DNA from: Styela clava
Lineage: Eukaryota > Chordata > Ascidiacea > Stolidobranchia > Styelidae
Direction of reading: 5' to 3'
DNA length: 64,000 nucleotides
NCBI RefSeq assembly: GCF_964204865.1
Contig: NC_135259.1
Location: forward strand, 6,396,974-6,460,973
The translations under genes were made by a program, and so were the position numbers. The notes under the pieces were generated by a model that saw only the letters and a program-made list of their open reading frames with translations, searched no databases and was not told where the DNA came from. Numbering within the stretch: the stretch's first letter is position 1; every line of letters starts with the position of its first letter. Of this stretch, positions 33,927-45,164 are shown piece by piece.

Positions 33927-34044
33927 AACCCAGTACATGCTGGGCTTTAAAAGTCGCAAAGACTCATTGTATGCTCCTCTCCACGGAAATCTTTAGTAAA
34001 AAGCGAAAGATTTATGCGAAAAATGAAGAGAAGCCTGAGTAACT
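33927..34044 (-). ncRNA. U5: U5 snRNA, copy 80, loop I variant
   Basis: Loop I C43U and Sm site U92C. Confidence 0.76.
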
Positions 34045-34352
34045 AAGGAGGCTTCGTAAAATCATATAAAGTGGATTGTTAGGCTCCAGATTGTGATTTT
34101 TATCCGCGCGCTTGTTTTCACATTAAATTATTTCTTTTGAGAATATTTCGATTCCATTGGTCGTCTCATGTTTTCTAAAACATTTTTTTTTATTATTATC
34201 CATTTTCTAATAGCTCAAAGATAATTGAAAATTGAATAGTTCTCCCGTAAAGTCGTGGTGTTCCAGGTCTATTAATTCATAAAAGAATAAAAGTCGTGAA
34301 CACAAATTAGCATTCAACAGACCTTTCTGATCTAGAGTATGAGGAAATCATG

Positions 34353-34470
34353 AACCCAGTAAATGCTGGGCTTCAAAAATCGCAAAGACTCATTGTATGC
34401 TCCTCTCCACGGAAATCTTTAGTAAAAGGCGAAAGATCTATGCGAAAAATGAAGAGAAGCCTGAGTAACT
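34353..34470 (-). ncRNA. U5: U5 snRNA, copy 81
   Basis: Loop I intact. A97G (Sm AUUUUUG), G109U, A33G; same as copy 43. Confidence 0.87.
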
Positions 34471-34777
34471 AAAGAGCCTTCGTAAAGAACTATCAAGTGG
34501 ATTGTTCGGCTCCAGATTGTGATTTTTAGCTGCGCGCTTGTTTTCACATTAATTTATTTCTTTTGAGAATATTTCGATTTCATTGGTTGTCTTATGTTTA
34601 CTAAAACATTTTTTTTATTATTATCCATTTTGTAATAACTCAAAGTTAATTGAAAATTGAATAGTTCTCCCGTAAAGTCGTGGTGTTCCAGGTCTATTAA
34701 TTCATAAAAGAATAAAAGTTGTGAACACAAATTAGCATTCAACAGACCTTTCTGATCTAGAGTATAAGTAAATCATG

Positions 34778-34895
34778 AACCCAGTACATGCTGGGCTTTA
34801 AAAATCGCAAACACTCATTGTGTGCTCCTCTCCACGGAAATCTTTAGTAAAAGGCGAAAGATTTATGCGAAAAATGAAGAGAAGCCTGAGTAACT
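34778..34895 (-). ncRNA. U5: U5 snRNA, copy 82
   Basis: Loop I intact. C84G, U74C. Confidence 0.88.
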
Positions 34896-35203
34896 AAAGA
34901 GCCTTCATAAAGAACTATCAAGTGGATTGTTAGGCTCCAGAATGTGATTTTTATCCGCGCGCTTGTTTTCACATTAATTTATTTCTTTTGAAAATATTTC
35001 GATTTCATTGGTTGTCTCATGTTTACTAAAATATTTTTTTTTATTAGTATCCATTTTCTAATAACTCAAAGTTAATTGAAAACTGATGAGTTCTCCCGTA
35101 AAGTCGTGGTGTTCCAGGTCTATTAATTCATAAAAGAATAAAAGTTGTGAACACAAATTAGCATTCAACAGACCTTTCTGATCTAGAGTATGAGTAATTC
35201 ATG

Positions 35204-35321
35204 AACCCAGTACATACTGGGCTTTAAAAATCGCAAAGACTCATTGTCTGCTCCTCTCCACGGAAATCTTTAGTAAAAGGCGAAAGATTTATGCGAAAAA
35301 TGAAGAGAAGCCTGAGTAACT
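35204..35321 (-). ncRNA. U5: U5 snRNA, copy 83
   Basis: Loop I intact. C106U, U74G. Confidence 0.88.
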
Positions 35322-35630
35322 GAAGAGCCTTCGTAAAATCATATAAAGTGGATTGTTAGGCTCCAGATTGTGATTTTTATCCGCGCGCTTGTTTTCACAT
35401 TAATTTATTTCTTTTGAGAATATTTCGACTTCATTGGTTGTCTCATGTTTACTAAAACAGTTATATTTAATATTATCCATTTCCTAATAACTCAAAAGTT
35501 AATTGAAAACTGAATAGTTCTCCCGTAAAGTCGTGGTGTTCCAGGTCTATTAATTCATAAAAGAATAAAAGTTGCGAAGACAAAATAGCATTCAACAGAC
35601 CTTTCTGATCTAGAGTATGAGTAAATCATG

Positions 35631-35748
35631 AACCCAGTACACGCTGGGCTTTAAAAATCGCAAAGACTCATTGTATGCTCCTCTCCACGGAAATCTTTAG
35701 TAAAAGGCGAAAGATTTATGCGAAAAATGGAGAGAAGCCTGAGTAACT
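35631..35748 (-). ncRNA. U5: U5 snRNA, copy 84
   Basis: Loop I intact. A107G, U19C. Confidence 0.88.
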
Positions 35749-36054
35749 AGACAGGCTTCGTAAAATCATATAAAGTGGATTGTTAGGCTCCAGATTGTGA
35801 TTTTTATCCGCGCTCTTGTTTTCACATTAATTTATTTCTTTTGAGAATTTTTCGATTTCATTGGTCGTCTCATGTTTACTAAAACATTTTTTTATTATTA
35901 TCCATTTTCTAATAGCTCAAAGTTAATTTAAAATAGAATAGTTCTCCCATAAAGTCGTGGTGTTCCAGGTCTATTAATTCATGAAAGAATAAAAGTTGTG
36001 AACACAAATTATCATTCAACAGACCTTTCTGATCTAGAGTATAAGTAAATCATG

Positions 36055-36172
36055 AACCCAGTACATGTTGGGCTTTAAAAGTCGCAAAGACTCATTGTGT
36101 GCTCCTCTCCACGGAAATCTTTAGTAAAAGGCGAAAAATTTATGCGAAAAATGAAGAGAAGCCTGAGTAACT
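36055..36172 (-). ncRNA. U5: U5 snRNA, copy 85, Sm variant
   Basis: Loop I intact. U92C in the Sm site; G105A breaks a 3'-hairpin pair; U74C, C36U. Confidence 0.8.
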
Positions 36173-36480
36173 AAAGAGCCTTCATAAAGAACTATCAAGT
36201 GGATTGTTGGGCTCCAGATTGTGATTTTTATCCGCGCGCTTGTTTTCACATTAATTTATTTCTTTTGAAAATATTTTGATTTCATTGGTCGTCTCATGTT
36301 TACTAAAACATTTTTTTTTATTATCATCCATTTTCTAATAACTCAAAATTAATTGAAAACTGAATAGTTCTCCCGTAAAGTCGTGGTGTTCCAGGTCTAT
36401 TAATTCATAAAAGAATAAAAGTTGTGAACACAAATTAGCATTCAACAGACCTTTCTGATCTAGAGTATGAGAAAATCATG

Positions 36481-36598
36481 AACCCAGTACATGGTGGGCT
36501 TTAAAAATCGCAAAGACTCATTGTATGCTCCTCTCCACGGAAATCTTCAGTAAAAGGCGAAAGATCTATGCGAAAAATGAAGAGAAGCCTGAGTAATT
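36481..36598 (-). ncRNA. U5: U5 snRNA, copy 86
   Basis: Loop I intact. G105C breaks a pair; A51G and A33G give wobbles; G2A. Confidence 0.82.
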
Positions 36599-36905
36599 AA
36601 AGGGCCTTCGTAAAGAACTATCAAGTGGATTGTTCGGCTCCAGATTGTGATTTTTAGCCGCGCGCTTGTTTTCACATTAATTTATTTCTTTTGAGAATAT
36701 TTCGATTTCATTGGTTGTCTTATGTTTACTAAAACATTTTTTTTATTATTATCCATTTTCTAATAACTCAAAGTTAATTGACAATTGAATAGTTCTCCCG
36801 TAAAGTCGTGGTGTTCCAGGTCTTTTAATTCATAAAAGAATAAAAGTTGTGAACACAAATTAGCATTCAACAGACCTTTCTGATCCAGAGTATAAGTAAA
36901 TCATG

Positions 36906-37023
36906 AACCCAGTACATACTGGGCTTTAAAAATCGCAAAGACTCATTGTATGCTCCTCTCCACGGAAATCTTTAGTAAAAGGCGAAAGATTTATTCGAAA
37001 AATGAAGAGAAGCCTGAGTAACT
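36906..37023 (-). ncRNA. U5: U5 snRNA, copy 87
   Basis: Loop I intact. C106U, C29A. Confidence 0.88.
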
Positions 37024-37336
37024 GGAGAGCCTTCGTAAAATCATATAAAGTGGATTGTTAGGCTCCAGATTGTGATTTTTATCCGCGCGCTTGTTTTCAC
37101 ATTAATTTATTTCTTTTGAGAATATTTCGATTTCATTGGTTGTCTCATGTTTACTAAAACAGTTAGATTTTTTATTACTAATTTTCTAATACCTAAATCA
37201 AAGTTACTTTAAAACTGAATAGTTCCCCCAAAAAAGTCGCGGTGTTCCAGGCCTATTAATTCATAAAAGAATAAACGTGGTGAACACAAATTAGCATTCA
37301 ACAGACCTTTTTGATCAAGAGTATAAGTAAATCATT

Positions 37337-37454
37337 AACCCAGTACATACTGGGCTTTAAAAATCGCAAAGACTCATTGTATGCTCCTCTCCACGGAAAT
37401 CTTTAGTAAAAGGCGAAAGATTTATGCGAAAAATGAAGAGAAGCCTGAGTAACT
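37337..37454 (-). ncRNA. U5: U5 snRNA, copy 88
   Basis: Loop I intact. Only C106U; in an A/B hybrid monomer. Confidence 0.9.
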
Positions 37455-37763
37455 GGAGAGCCTTCGTAAAATCATATAAAGTGGATTGTTAGGCTCCAGA
37501 TTGTGATTTTTATCCGCGCGCTTGTTTTCACATTAATTTATTTCTTTTGAGAATATTTCGATTTCATTGGTTGTTTCATGTTTACTAAAACAGTTATATT
37601 TAATATTATCCATTTTTTAATAACTCAAAAGTTAATTGAAAACTGAATAGTTCTCCCGTAAAGTCGTGGTGTTCCAGGTCTATTAATTCATAAAAGAATA
37701 AAAGTTGCGAACACAAAATAGCATTCAACAGACCTTTCTGATCTAGAGTATGAGTAAATCATG

Positions 37764-37881
37764 AACCCAGTACACGCTGGGCTTTAAAAATCGCAAAGAC
37801 TCATTGTATGCTCCTCTCCACGGAAATCTTTAGTAAAAGGCGAAAGATTTATGCGAAAAATGAAGAGAAGCCTGAGTAACT
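37764..37881 (-). ncRNA. U5: U5 snRNA, copy 89
   Basis: Loop I intact. Only A107G. Confidence 0.9.
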
Positions 37882-38187
37882 AGAGAGGCTTCGTAAAATC
37901 ATATAAAGTGGATTGTTAGGCTCCAGATTGTGATTTTTATCCGCGCGCTTGTTTTCACATTAATATATTTCTTTTGAGAATATTTCGATTTCATTGGTCG
38001 TCTCATGTTTACTAAAACTTTTTTTTATTATTATCCATTTTCTAATAGCTCAAAGTTAATTTAAAATAGAATAGTTCTCCCATAAAGTCGTGGTGTTCCA
38101 GGTCTATTAATTCATGAAAGAATAAAAGTTGTGAACACAAATTATTATTCAACAGACCTTTCTGATCTAGAGTATAAGTAAATCATG

Positions 38188-38305
38188 AACCCAGTACACG
38201 CTGGGCTTTAAAAGTCGCAAAGACTCTTTGTGTGCTCCTCTCAACGGAAATCTTTAGTAAAAGGCGAAAAATTTATGCGAAAAATGAAGAGAAGCCTGAG
38301 TAACT
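38188..38305 (-). ncRNA. U5: U5 snRNA, copy 90, Sm variant
   Basis: Loop I intact. U92C in the Sm site; U79A and G63U break pairs; A107G, U74C, C36U. Confidence 0.76.
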
Positions 38306-38612
38306 AAAGAGCCTTCATAAAGAACTATCAAGTGGATTGTTAGGCTCCAGATTGTGATTTTTATCCGCGCGCTTGTTTTCACATTAATTTATTTCTTTTG
38401 AAAATATTTTGATTTCATTGGTCGTCTCATGTTTACTAAAACATTTTTTTTATTATTATCCATTTTCTAATAACTCAAAATTAATTGAAAACTGAATAGT
38501 TCTCCCGTAAAGTCGTGGTGTTCCAGGTCTATCAATTCATAAAAGAATAAAAGTTGTGAACACAAATTAGCATTCAACAGACCTTTCTGATCTAGAGTAT
38601 GAGAAAATCATG

Positions 38613-38730
38613 AACCCAGTACATGCTGGCCTTTAAATATCGCAAAGACTCATTGTAGGCTCCTCTCCACGGAAATCTTTAGTAAAAGGCGAAAGATTTA
38701 TGCGAAAAATGAAGAGAAGCCTGAGTAACT
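38613..38730 (-). ncRNA. U5: U5 snRNA, copy 91, Sm site broken
   Basis: Loop I intact. U93A interrupts the Sm U-run; C101G breaks the 3' hairpin; A73C. Probably non-functional. Confidence 0.75.
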
Positions 38731-39038
38731 AAAGAGCCTTCGTAAAGAACTATTAAGTGGATTGTTAGGCTCCAGATTGTGATTTTTATCCACACGCTTG
38801 TTTTCACGTTAATTCATTTCTTTTGAGAATATTTCGATTTCATTGGTTGTCTTATGTTTACTAAAACATTTTTTATTATTATTATCCATTTTCTAATAAC
38901 TCAAAGTTAATTGAAAACTGAATAGTTCTACCGTAAAGTCGTGGTGTTCCAGGTCTATTAATTCATAAAAGAATAAAAGTTGTGAACACAAAATAGCATT
39001 CAACAGACCTTTCTGATCTAGAGTTTGAGTAAATCATG

Positions 39039-39156
39039 AACCCAGTACATGCTGGGCTTTAAAAATCGCAAAAATAAATTGTATGCTCCTCTCCACGGAA
39101 ATCTTTAGTAAAAGGCGAAAGATTTATGCGAAAAATGAAGAGAAGCCTGAGTAACT
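39039..39156 (-). ncRNA. U5: U5 snRNA, copy 92, basal stem lost
   Basis: Loop I intact, but G80U, A81U, G82A and C84U destroy the basal stem strand. Confidence 0.75.
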
Positions 39157-39464
39157 AGAGAGGCTTCGTAAAATCATATAAAGTGTATTGTTAGGCTCCA
39201 GATTATGATTTTTATCCGCGCGCTTGTTTTCACATAAATTTATTTCTTTTGAGAATATTTCGATTTCATTGGTCGTCTCATGTTTACTAAAACTTTTTTT
39301 TTATTATTATCCATTTTATTAATAACTCAAAGTTAATTGAACATTGAATAGTTCTCTCGTAAATTCGTGGTGTTCCAGGTCTATTAATTCATAAAAGAAT
39401 AAAAGTTGTGAACACAAATTAGCATTCAACAGACCTTTCTGATATAGAGTATAAGTAAATTGAG

Positions 39465-39582
39465 AAACAATTACATGCTGAGATTTAAAAATCGCAAAGA
39501 CTCATTATGTGCTCCTCTCCACGGAAATCTTTAGTAAAAGGCGAAAGATTTATGCGAAAAATGAAGAGAAGCCTGAGTAACT
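39465..39582 (-). pseudogene. U5: U5 snRNA, copy 93, 3' hairpin lost
   Basis: Loop I and Sm site intact. Five substitutions in the 3' hairpin (G116, G114, C112, C102, G100 positions); C76U, U74C. Confidence 0.75.
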
Positions 39583-39890
39583 AAAGAGCCTTCAAAAAGA
39601 ACTATCAAGTGGATTGTTAGGCTCCAGATTGTGATTTTTATCCGCGCGCTTGTTTTCACATTAATTTATTTCTTTTGAAAATATTTCGATTTCATTGGTT
39701 GTCTCATGTTTACTAAAATATTTTTTTTTATTATTATCCATTTTCTAATAACTCAAAGTTAATTGAAAACTGATGAGTTCTCCCGTAAAGTCGTGGTGTT
39801 CCAGGTCTATTAATTCATAAAAGAATAGAAGTGGTGAACACAAAATAGCATTAAACAGACCTTTCTGATCCAGAGTATAAGTAAATCATG

Positions 39891-40008
39891 AACCCAGTAC
39901 ATACTGGGCTTTAAAAAACGCAAAGACTCATTGCATGCTCCTCTCCACGGAAATCTTTAGTAAAAGGCGAAAGATTTATGCGAAAAATGAAGAGAAGCCT
40001 GAGTAACT
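39891..40008 (-). ncRNA. U5: U5 snRNA, copy 94
   Basis: Loop I intact. A91U at the Sm site edge, C106U, A75G. Confidence 0.82.
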
Positions 40009-40321
40009 AGAGAACCTTCGTAAAGACATATCAAGTGGATTGTTAAGCTCCAAATTGTGATTTTTATTCGTGCGCTTGTCTTCACATTATTTTATTTTAT
40101 TTGAGATTAATTCTATTTCATTTATTGCCTCAGATTTACTAAAACAATTAAATTTAATATTATTAATTTTCCAATAACTAAATCAAAGTTACTTTAAAAC
40201 TGAATAGTTCTCCTCAAAAAGTCGCGATGTTCCAGGCCTATTAATTCATGAAGGAATAAAAGTTGTGAACACCAATTAGCATCCAACAGACCCTTCTCAT
40301 CTAAAGAATACGTAAACCAAG

Positions 40322-40439
40322 AACCCACCGCATGCTGGGCTTCCAAATTCGCAAAGACTCATTGTATGCTCCTCTCCACGGAAATCTTTAGTAAAAGGCG
40401 CAAGATTTATGCGAAAAATGAAGAGAAGCCTGAGTAACT
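40322..40439 (-). pseudogene. U5: U5 snRNA, copy 95, Sm site lost
   Basis: Loop I intact, but U39G breaks the pair beneath it; the Sm site is destroyed (U92A, U96G, A97G) and C112G, A111G, U110C alter the 3' hairpin. It lies in the most divergent monomer of the window (40035). Confidence 0.78.
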
Positions 40440-40746
40440 AGAGAACCTTCGTAAAGAACTATTAAGTGGATTGTTAGGCTCCAGATTGTTATTTTTATCC
40501 GCGCGCTTGTTTTCACATTAATTTATTTCTTTTGAGAATATTTCGATTTCATTGGTTGTCTCATGTTTACTAAAACATTTTTGTTATTATTATCCATTTT
40601 CTAATAACTCAAAGTTAATTGAAAACTGAACAGTTCTCCCGTAAAGTCGTGGTGTTCATGGTCTAATAATTCATAAAAGAATAAGAGTTGTGAACACAAA
40701 TTAGCATTCAACAGACCTTTCTGATCTAGATTATAAGTAAATTATG

Positions 40747-40864
40747 AACCCAGTACATGATGAGCTTTGACAATCGCAAAGACTCATTGTATGCTCCTCT
40801 CCACGGAAATCTTTAGTAAAAGGCGAAAGATTTATGCGAAAAATGAAGAGAAGCCTGAGTAACT
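40747..40864 (-). pseudogene. U5: U5 snRNA, copy 96, Sm site lost
   Basis: Loop I intact. Sm run broken by U94G and U96C; G105U and C102U weaken the 3' hairpin. Confidence 0.76.
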
Positions 40865-41178
40865 AAAAAGCCTTCGTAAAGAACTATTAAGTGGATTGTT
40901 TAGCTCCAGATTGTGATTTTTATTTGCGCGCTTGTGTTCACATTAGTTTATTTACTTTTAGATTAACAATATTTCATTTATTGCCTCATGTTTACTAAAA
41001 ACAATTAGATTTATTATTACTAATTTTCTAATACCTAAATCAAAGTTACTTTAAAACTGAATAGTTCCCCCCAAAAAGTTGCGGTGTTCCAGGCCTATTA
41101 ATTCATGAAGGAATAAAAGTTGTGAACACAAATTAGCATTCAACAAACCTTTCTGATCTAGAGTATAAGTAAATCATG

Positions 41179-41296
41179 AACCCAGTACATACTGGGCTTT
41201 AAAAATCGCAAAGACTCATTGTATGATCCTCTCCACGGAAATCTTTAGTAAAAGGCGAAAGATCTATGCGAAAAATGAAGAGAAGCCTGAGTAACT
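41179..41296 (-). ncRNA. U5: U5 snRNA, copy 97
   Basis: Loop I intact. G71U breaks the first lower-stem pair; C106U, A33G. Confidence 0.84.
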
Positions 41297-41604
41297 AAAG
41301 AGGCTTCGTAAATAACTATCAAGTGGATTGTTCGGCTCCAGATTGTGATTTTTATTCGCGCGCTTGTTTTCACATTAATTTATTTCTTTTGAGAATATTT
41401 CGATTTCATTGGTTGTCTTATGTTTACTAAAACATTTTTTTTTATTATTATCCATTTTCTAATAACTCAAAGTTAATTGAAAATTGAATAGTTCTCCCGT
41501 AAAGTCGTGGTGTTCCAGGTCTATTAATTCATAAAAGAATAAAAGTTGTGAACACAAATTAGCACTCAACAGACCTTTCTGATCTAGAGTATAAGTAAAT
41601 CATG

Positions 41605-41722
41605 AACCCAGTACATGCTGGGCTTTAAAAATCGCAAAGACTCATTGTGTGCTCCTCTCCACGGAAATCTTTAATAAAAGGCGAAAGATTTATGCGAAAA
41701 ATGAAGAGAAGCCTGAGTAACC
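41605..41722 (-). ncRNA. U5: U5 snRNA, copy 98, loop I variant
   Basis: Loop I C49U; U74C, A1G. Confidence 0.79.
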
Positions 41723-42040
41723 GGAGAGCCTTCGTAAAATCATATAAAGTGGATTGTTAGACTCCAGATTGTGATTTTTATTCGCGCGCTTGTGTTCACA
41801 TTATTTTATTTTGTTTTATTTTAGATTAACTCTATTTCATTCATTGTCTCATGTTTACTAAAACATTTAGATTTATTATTACTAATTTTCTAATACCTAA
41901 ATCAAAGTTACTTTAAAACTGAATAGTTCCCCCCAAAAAGTCGCGGTGTTCCAGGCCAATTAGTTCATAAAAGAATAAACGTGGTGAACACAAATTAGCA
42001 TTCAACTGACCTTTCTGATCAAGAGTATAAGTAAATCATG

Positions 42041-42158
42041 AACCCAGTACATACTGGGCTTTAGAAATCGAAAAGACTCATTGTATGCTCCTCCCCACGG
42101 AAATCTTTAGTAAAAGGCGAAAGATTTATGCGAAAAATGAAGAGAAGCCCGAGTAACT
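42041..42158 (-). ncRNA. U5: U5 snRNA, copy 99, Sm variant
   Basis: Loop I intact. Sm site U95C; C106U, G88U, A65G (wobble), A9G. Confidence 0.78.
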
Positions 42159-42467
42159 GGAGAGCCTTCGTAAAATCATATAAAGTGGATTGTTAGGCTC
42201 CAGATTGTGATTTTTATCCGCCCGCTTGTTTTCACATTAATTTATTTCTTTTTGAGAATATTTCGATTTCATTGGTCGTCTTATGTTTACTAAAACAATT
42301 TTTTTTATTATTATCCATTTTCTAATAACTCAAAGTTAATTGAAAACTGATGAGTTCTCCCGTAAAGTCGTGTTGTTCCAGGTCTATTAATTTATAAAAG
42401 AATAAAAGTTGTGAACAAAAATTAGCATTCAGCAGACCTTTCTGATCTAGAGTATAAGTAAATCATG

Positions 42468-42585
42468 AACCAAGTACATGATGGGATTTAAAAATCGCAA
42501 AGACTCTTTGTATGCTCCTCTCCACGGAAATCTTTAGTAAAAGGCGAAAGATTTATGCGAAAAATGAAGAGAAGCCTGAGTAACT
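42468..42585 (-). ncRNA. U5: U5 snRNA, copy 100
   Basis: Loop I intact. 3' hairpin weakened (G114U, G105U, G100U); U79A. Confidence 0.78.
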
Positions 42586-42899
42586 AAAAAGCCTTCGTAA
42601 AGAACTATTAAGTGGATTGTTTAGCTCCAGATTGTGATTTTTATTTGCGCGCTTGTGTTCACGTTAGTTTATTTACTTTTAGATTAACAATATTTCATTT
42701 ATTGCCTCATGTTTACTAAAAACAATTAGATTTATTATTACTAATTTTCTAATACCTAAATCAAAGTTACTTTAAAACTGAATAGTTCCCCCCAAAAAGT
42801 TGCGGTGTTCCAGGCCTATTAATTCATGAAGGAATAAAAGTTGTGAACACAAATTAGCATTCAACAAACCTTTCTGATCTAGAGTATAAGTAAATCATG

Positions 42900-43017
42900 A
42901 ACCCAGTACATACTGGGCTTTAAAAATCGCAAAGACTCATTGTATGCTCCTCTCCACGGAAATCTATAGTAAAAGGCGAAAGATCTATGCGAAAAATGAA
43001 GAGAAGCCTGAGTAATT
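42900..43017 (-). ncRNA. U5: U5 snRNA, copy 101
   Basis: Loop I intact. A52U breaks the upper stem; C106U, A33G, G2A. Confidence 0.8.
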
Positions 43018-43325
43018 AAAGAGGCTTCGTAAATAACTATCAAGTGGATTGTTCGGCTCCAGATTGTGATTTTTATTCGCGCGCTTGTTTTCACATTAAT
43101 TTATTTCTTTTGAGAATATTTCGATTTCATTGGTTGTCTTATGTTTACTAAAACATTTTTTTTTATTATTATCCATTTTCTAATAACTCAAAGTTAATTG
43201 AAAATTGAATAGTTCTCCCGTAAAGTCGTGGTGTTCCAGGTCTATTAATTCATAAAAGAATAAAAGTTGTGAACACAAATTAGCACTCAACAGACCTTTC
43301 TGATCTAGAGTATAAGTAAATCATG

Positions 43326-43443
43326 AACCCAGTACATGCTGGGCTTTAAAAATCGCAAAGACTCATTGTGTGCTCCTCTCCACGGAAATCTTTAATAAAA
43401 GGCGAAAGATTTATGCGAAAAATGAAGAGAAGCCTGAGTAACC
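43326..43443 (-). ncRNA. U5: U5 snRNA, copy 102, loop I variant
   Basis: Same as copy 98: C49U, U74C, A1G. Confidence 0.79.
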
Positions 43444-43761
43444 GGAGAGCCTTCGTAAAATCATATAAAGTGGATTGTTAGACTCCAGATTGTGATTTTT
43501 ATTCGCGCGCTTGTGTTCACATTATTTTATTTTGTTTTATTTTAGATTAACTCTATTTCATTCATTGTCTCATGTTTACTAAAACATTTAGATTTATTAT
43601 TACTAATTTTCTAATACCTAAATCAAAGTTACTTTAAAACTGAATAGTTCCCCCCAAAAAGTCGCGGTGTTCCAGGCCAATTAGTTCATAAAAGAATAAA
43701 CGTGGTGAACACAAATTAGCATTCAACTGACCTTTCTGATCAAGAGTATAAGTAAATCATG

Positions 43762-43879
43762 AACCCAGTACATACTGGGCTTTAGAAATCGAAAAGACTC
43801 ATTGTATGCTCCTCCCCACGGAAATCTTTAGTAAAAGGCGAAAGATTTATGCGAAAAATGAAGAGAAGCCCGAGTAACT
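43762..43879 (-). ncRNA. U5: U5 snRNA, copy 103, Sm variant
   Basis: Same as copy 99, 1721 bp earlier. Confidence 0.78.
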
Positions 43880-44188
43880 GGAGAGCCTTCGTAAAATCAT
43901 ATAAAGTGGATTGTTAGGCTCCAGATTGTGATTTTTATCCGCCCGCTTGTTTTCACATTAATTTATTTCTTTTTGAGAATATTTCGATTTCATTGGTCGT
44001 CTTATGTTTACTAAAACAATTTTTTTTATTATTATCCATTTTCTAATAACTCAAAGTTAATTGAAAACTGATGAGTTCTCCCGTATAGTCGTGTTGTTCC
44101 AGGTCTATTAATTTATAAAAGAATAAAAGTTGTGAACAAAAATTAGCATTCAGCAGACCTTTCTGATCTAGAGTATAAGTAAATCATG

Positions 44189-44306
44189 AACCAAGTACAT
44201 GATGGGATTTAAAAATCGCAAAGACTCTTTGTATGCTCCTCTCCACGGAAATCTTTAGTAAAAGGCGAAAGATTTATGCGAAAAATGAAGAGAAGCCTGA
44301 GTAACT
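44189..44306 (-). ncRNA. U5: U5 snRNA, copy 104
   Basis: Same as copy 100, 1721 bp earlier. Confidence 0.78.
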
Positions 44307-44620
44307 AAAAAGCCTTCGTAAAGAACTATTAAGTGGATTGTTTAGCTCCAGACTGTGATTTTTATTTGCGCGCTTGTGTTCACATTGGTTTATTTACTTT
44401 TAGATTAACAATATTTCATTTATTGCCTCATGTTTACTAAAAACAATTAGATTTATTATTACTAATTTTCTAATACCTAAATCAAAGTTACTTTAAAACT
44501 GAATAGTTCCCCCCAAAAAGTTGCGGTGTTCCAGGCCTATTAATTCATGAAGGAATAAAAGTTGTGAACACAAATTAGCATTCAACAAACCTTTCTGATC
44601 TAGAGTATAAGTAAATCATG

Positions 44621-44738
44621 AACCCAGTACATACTGGGCTTTAAAAATCGCAAAGACTCATTGTATGCTCCTCTCCACGGAAATCTTTAGTAAAAGGCGA
44701 AAGATTTATGCGAAAAATGAAGAGAAGCCTGAGTAACT
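44621..44738 (-). ncRNA. U5: U5 snRNA, copy 105
   Basis: Loop I intact. Only C106U. Confidence 0.9.
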
Positions 44739-45046
44739 GGAGAGCCTTCGTAAAATCATATAAAGTGGATTGTTAGGCTCCAGAATGTGATTTTTATCCG
44801 CGCGCTTGTTTTCACATTAACTTATTTCTTTTGAGAATATTTCGATTTTATTGGTTGTCTCATGTTTACTAAAACAGTTATATTTAATATTATCCAGTTT
44901 CCAATAACTGAAAGTTAATTGAAAACTGAATATTTATCCCGTAAAGTCGTGGTGTTCCAGGTCTAATAATTCATAAAAGAATAAAAGTTGTGAACACAAA
45001 ATAGCATTAAACAGACCTTTCTGATCTAGAGTGTGAGTAAATCATG

Positions 45047-45164
45047 AACCCAGTACATGCTGGGCATTAAAAATCGCAAAGACTAATTGTATGCTCCTCT
45101 CCTCGGAAATCTTTAGTAAAAGGCGAAAGATTTATGCGAAAAATGAAGAGAAGCCTGAGTAACT
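45047..45164 (-). ncRNA. U5: U5 snRNA, copy 106
   Basis: Loop I intact. A99U, G80U (breaks a basal pair), U62A. Confidence 0.82.

Larger units (their letters stand above)
28564..35347 (-). repeat. Segmental block, second copy, expanded
   Basis: Monomers at 28564-31116 repeat 14524-17078, then a duplicated dimer (31117-31965), then monomers at 31966-35347 that repeat 15377-19208 without the one at 17504. Shared rare variants include GGTGTCCCAGG with TTCATGAAAG and TTCGACAG (17079 and 33647 monomers) and AAGTCGTGAACAC (17931 and 34071 monomers). Confidence 0.75.
35348..37480 (-). repeat. Pentamer of 2133 bp, copy 1
   Basis: Monomers at 35348, 35775, 36199 and 36625 recur at 37481, 37908, 38332 and 38757. 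The fifth monomer (37050) is an A/B hybrid and does not match its positional partner at 39183. Confidence 0.82.
37481..39608 (-). repeat. Pentamer of ~2.13 kb, copy 2
   Basis: Second copy of 35348-37480. It shares ACACGCTGGG, AATTTAAAATAG, TTCATGAAAG and TCAAAATTAATTG variants in the same order. Its last two monomers contain the most damaged U5 copies before the divergent zone at 40035. Confidence 0.8.
40891..42611 (-). repeat. Tetramer of 1721 bp, copy 1
   Basis: Order B2, A, B3, A (starts 40891, 41323, 41749, 42185). Repeated at exactly 1721 bp offset with few substitutions. Confidence 0.94.
42612..44332 (-). repeat. Tetramer of 1721 bp, copy 2
   Basis: Near-identical copy of 40891-42611. 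Differences seen include CACGTTAG for CACATTAG, TATGCTCC for TATGATCC, ATCTATAG for ATCTTTAG and CCGTATAG for CCGTAAAG. A third copy starts at 44333 but switches to another monomer type before its U5 gene. Confidence 0.94.
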
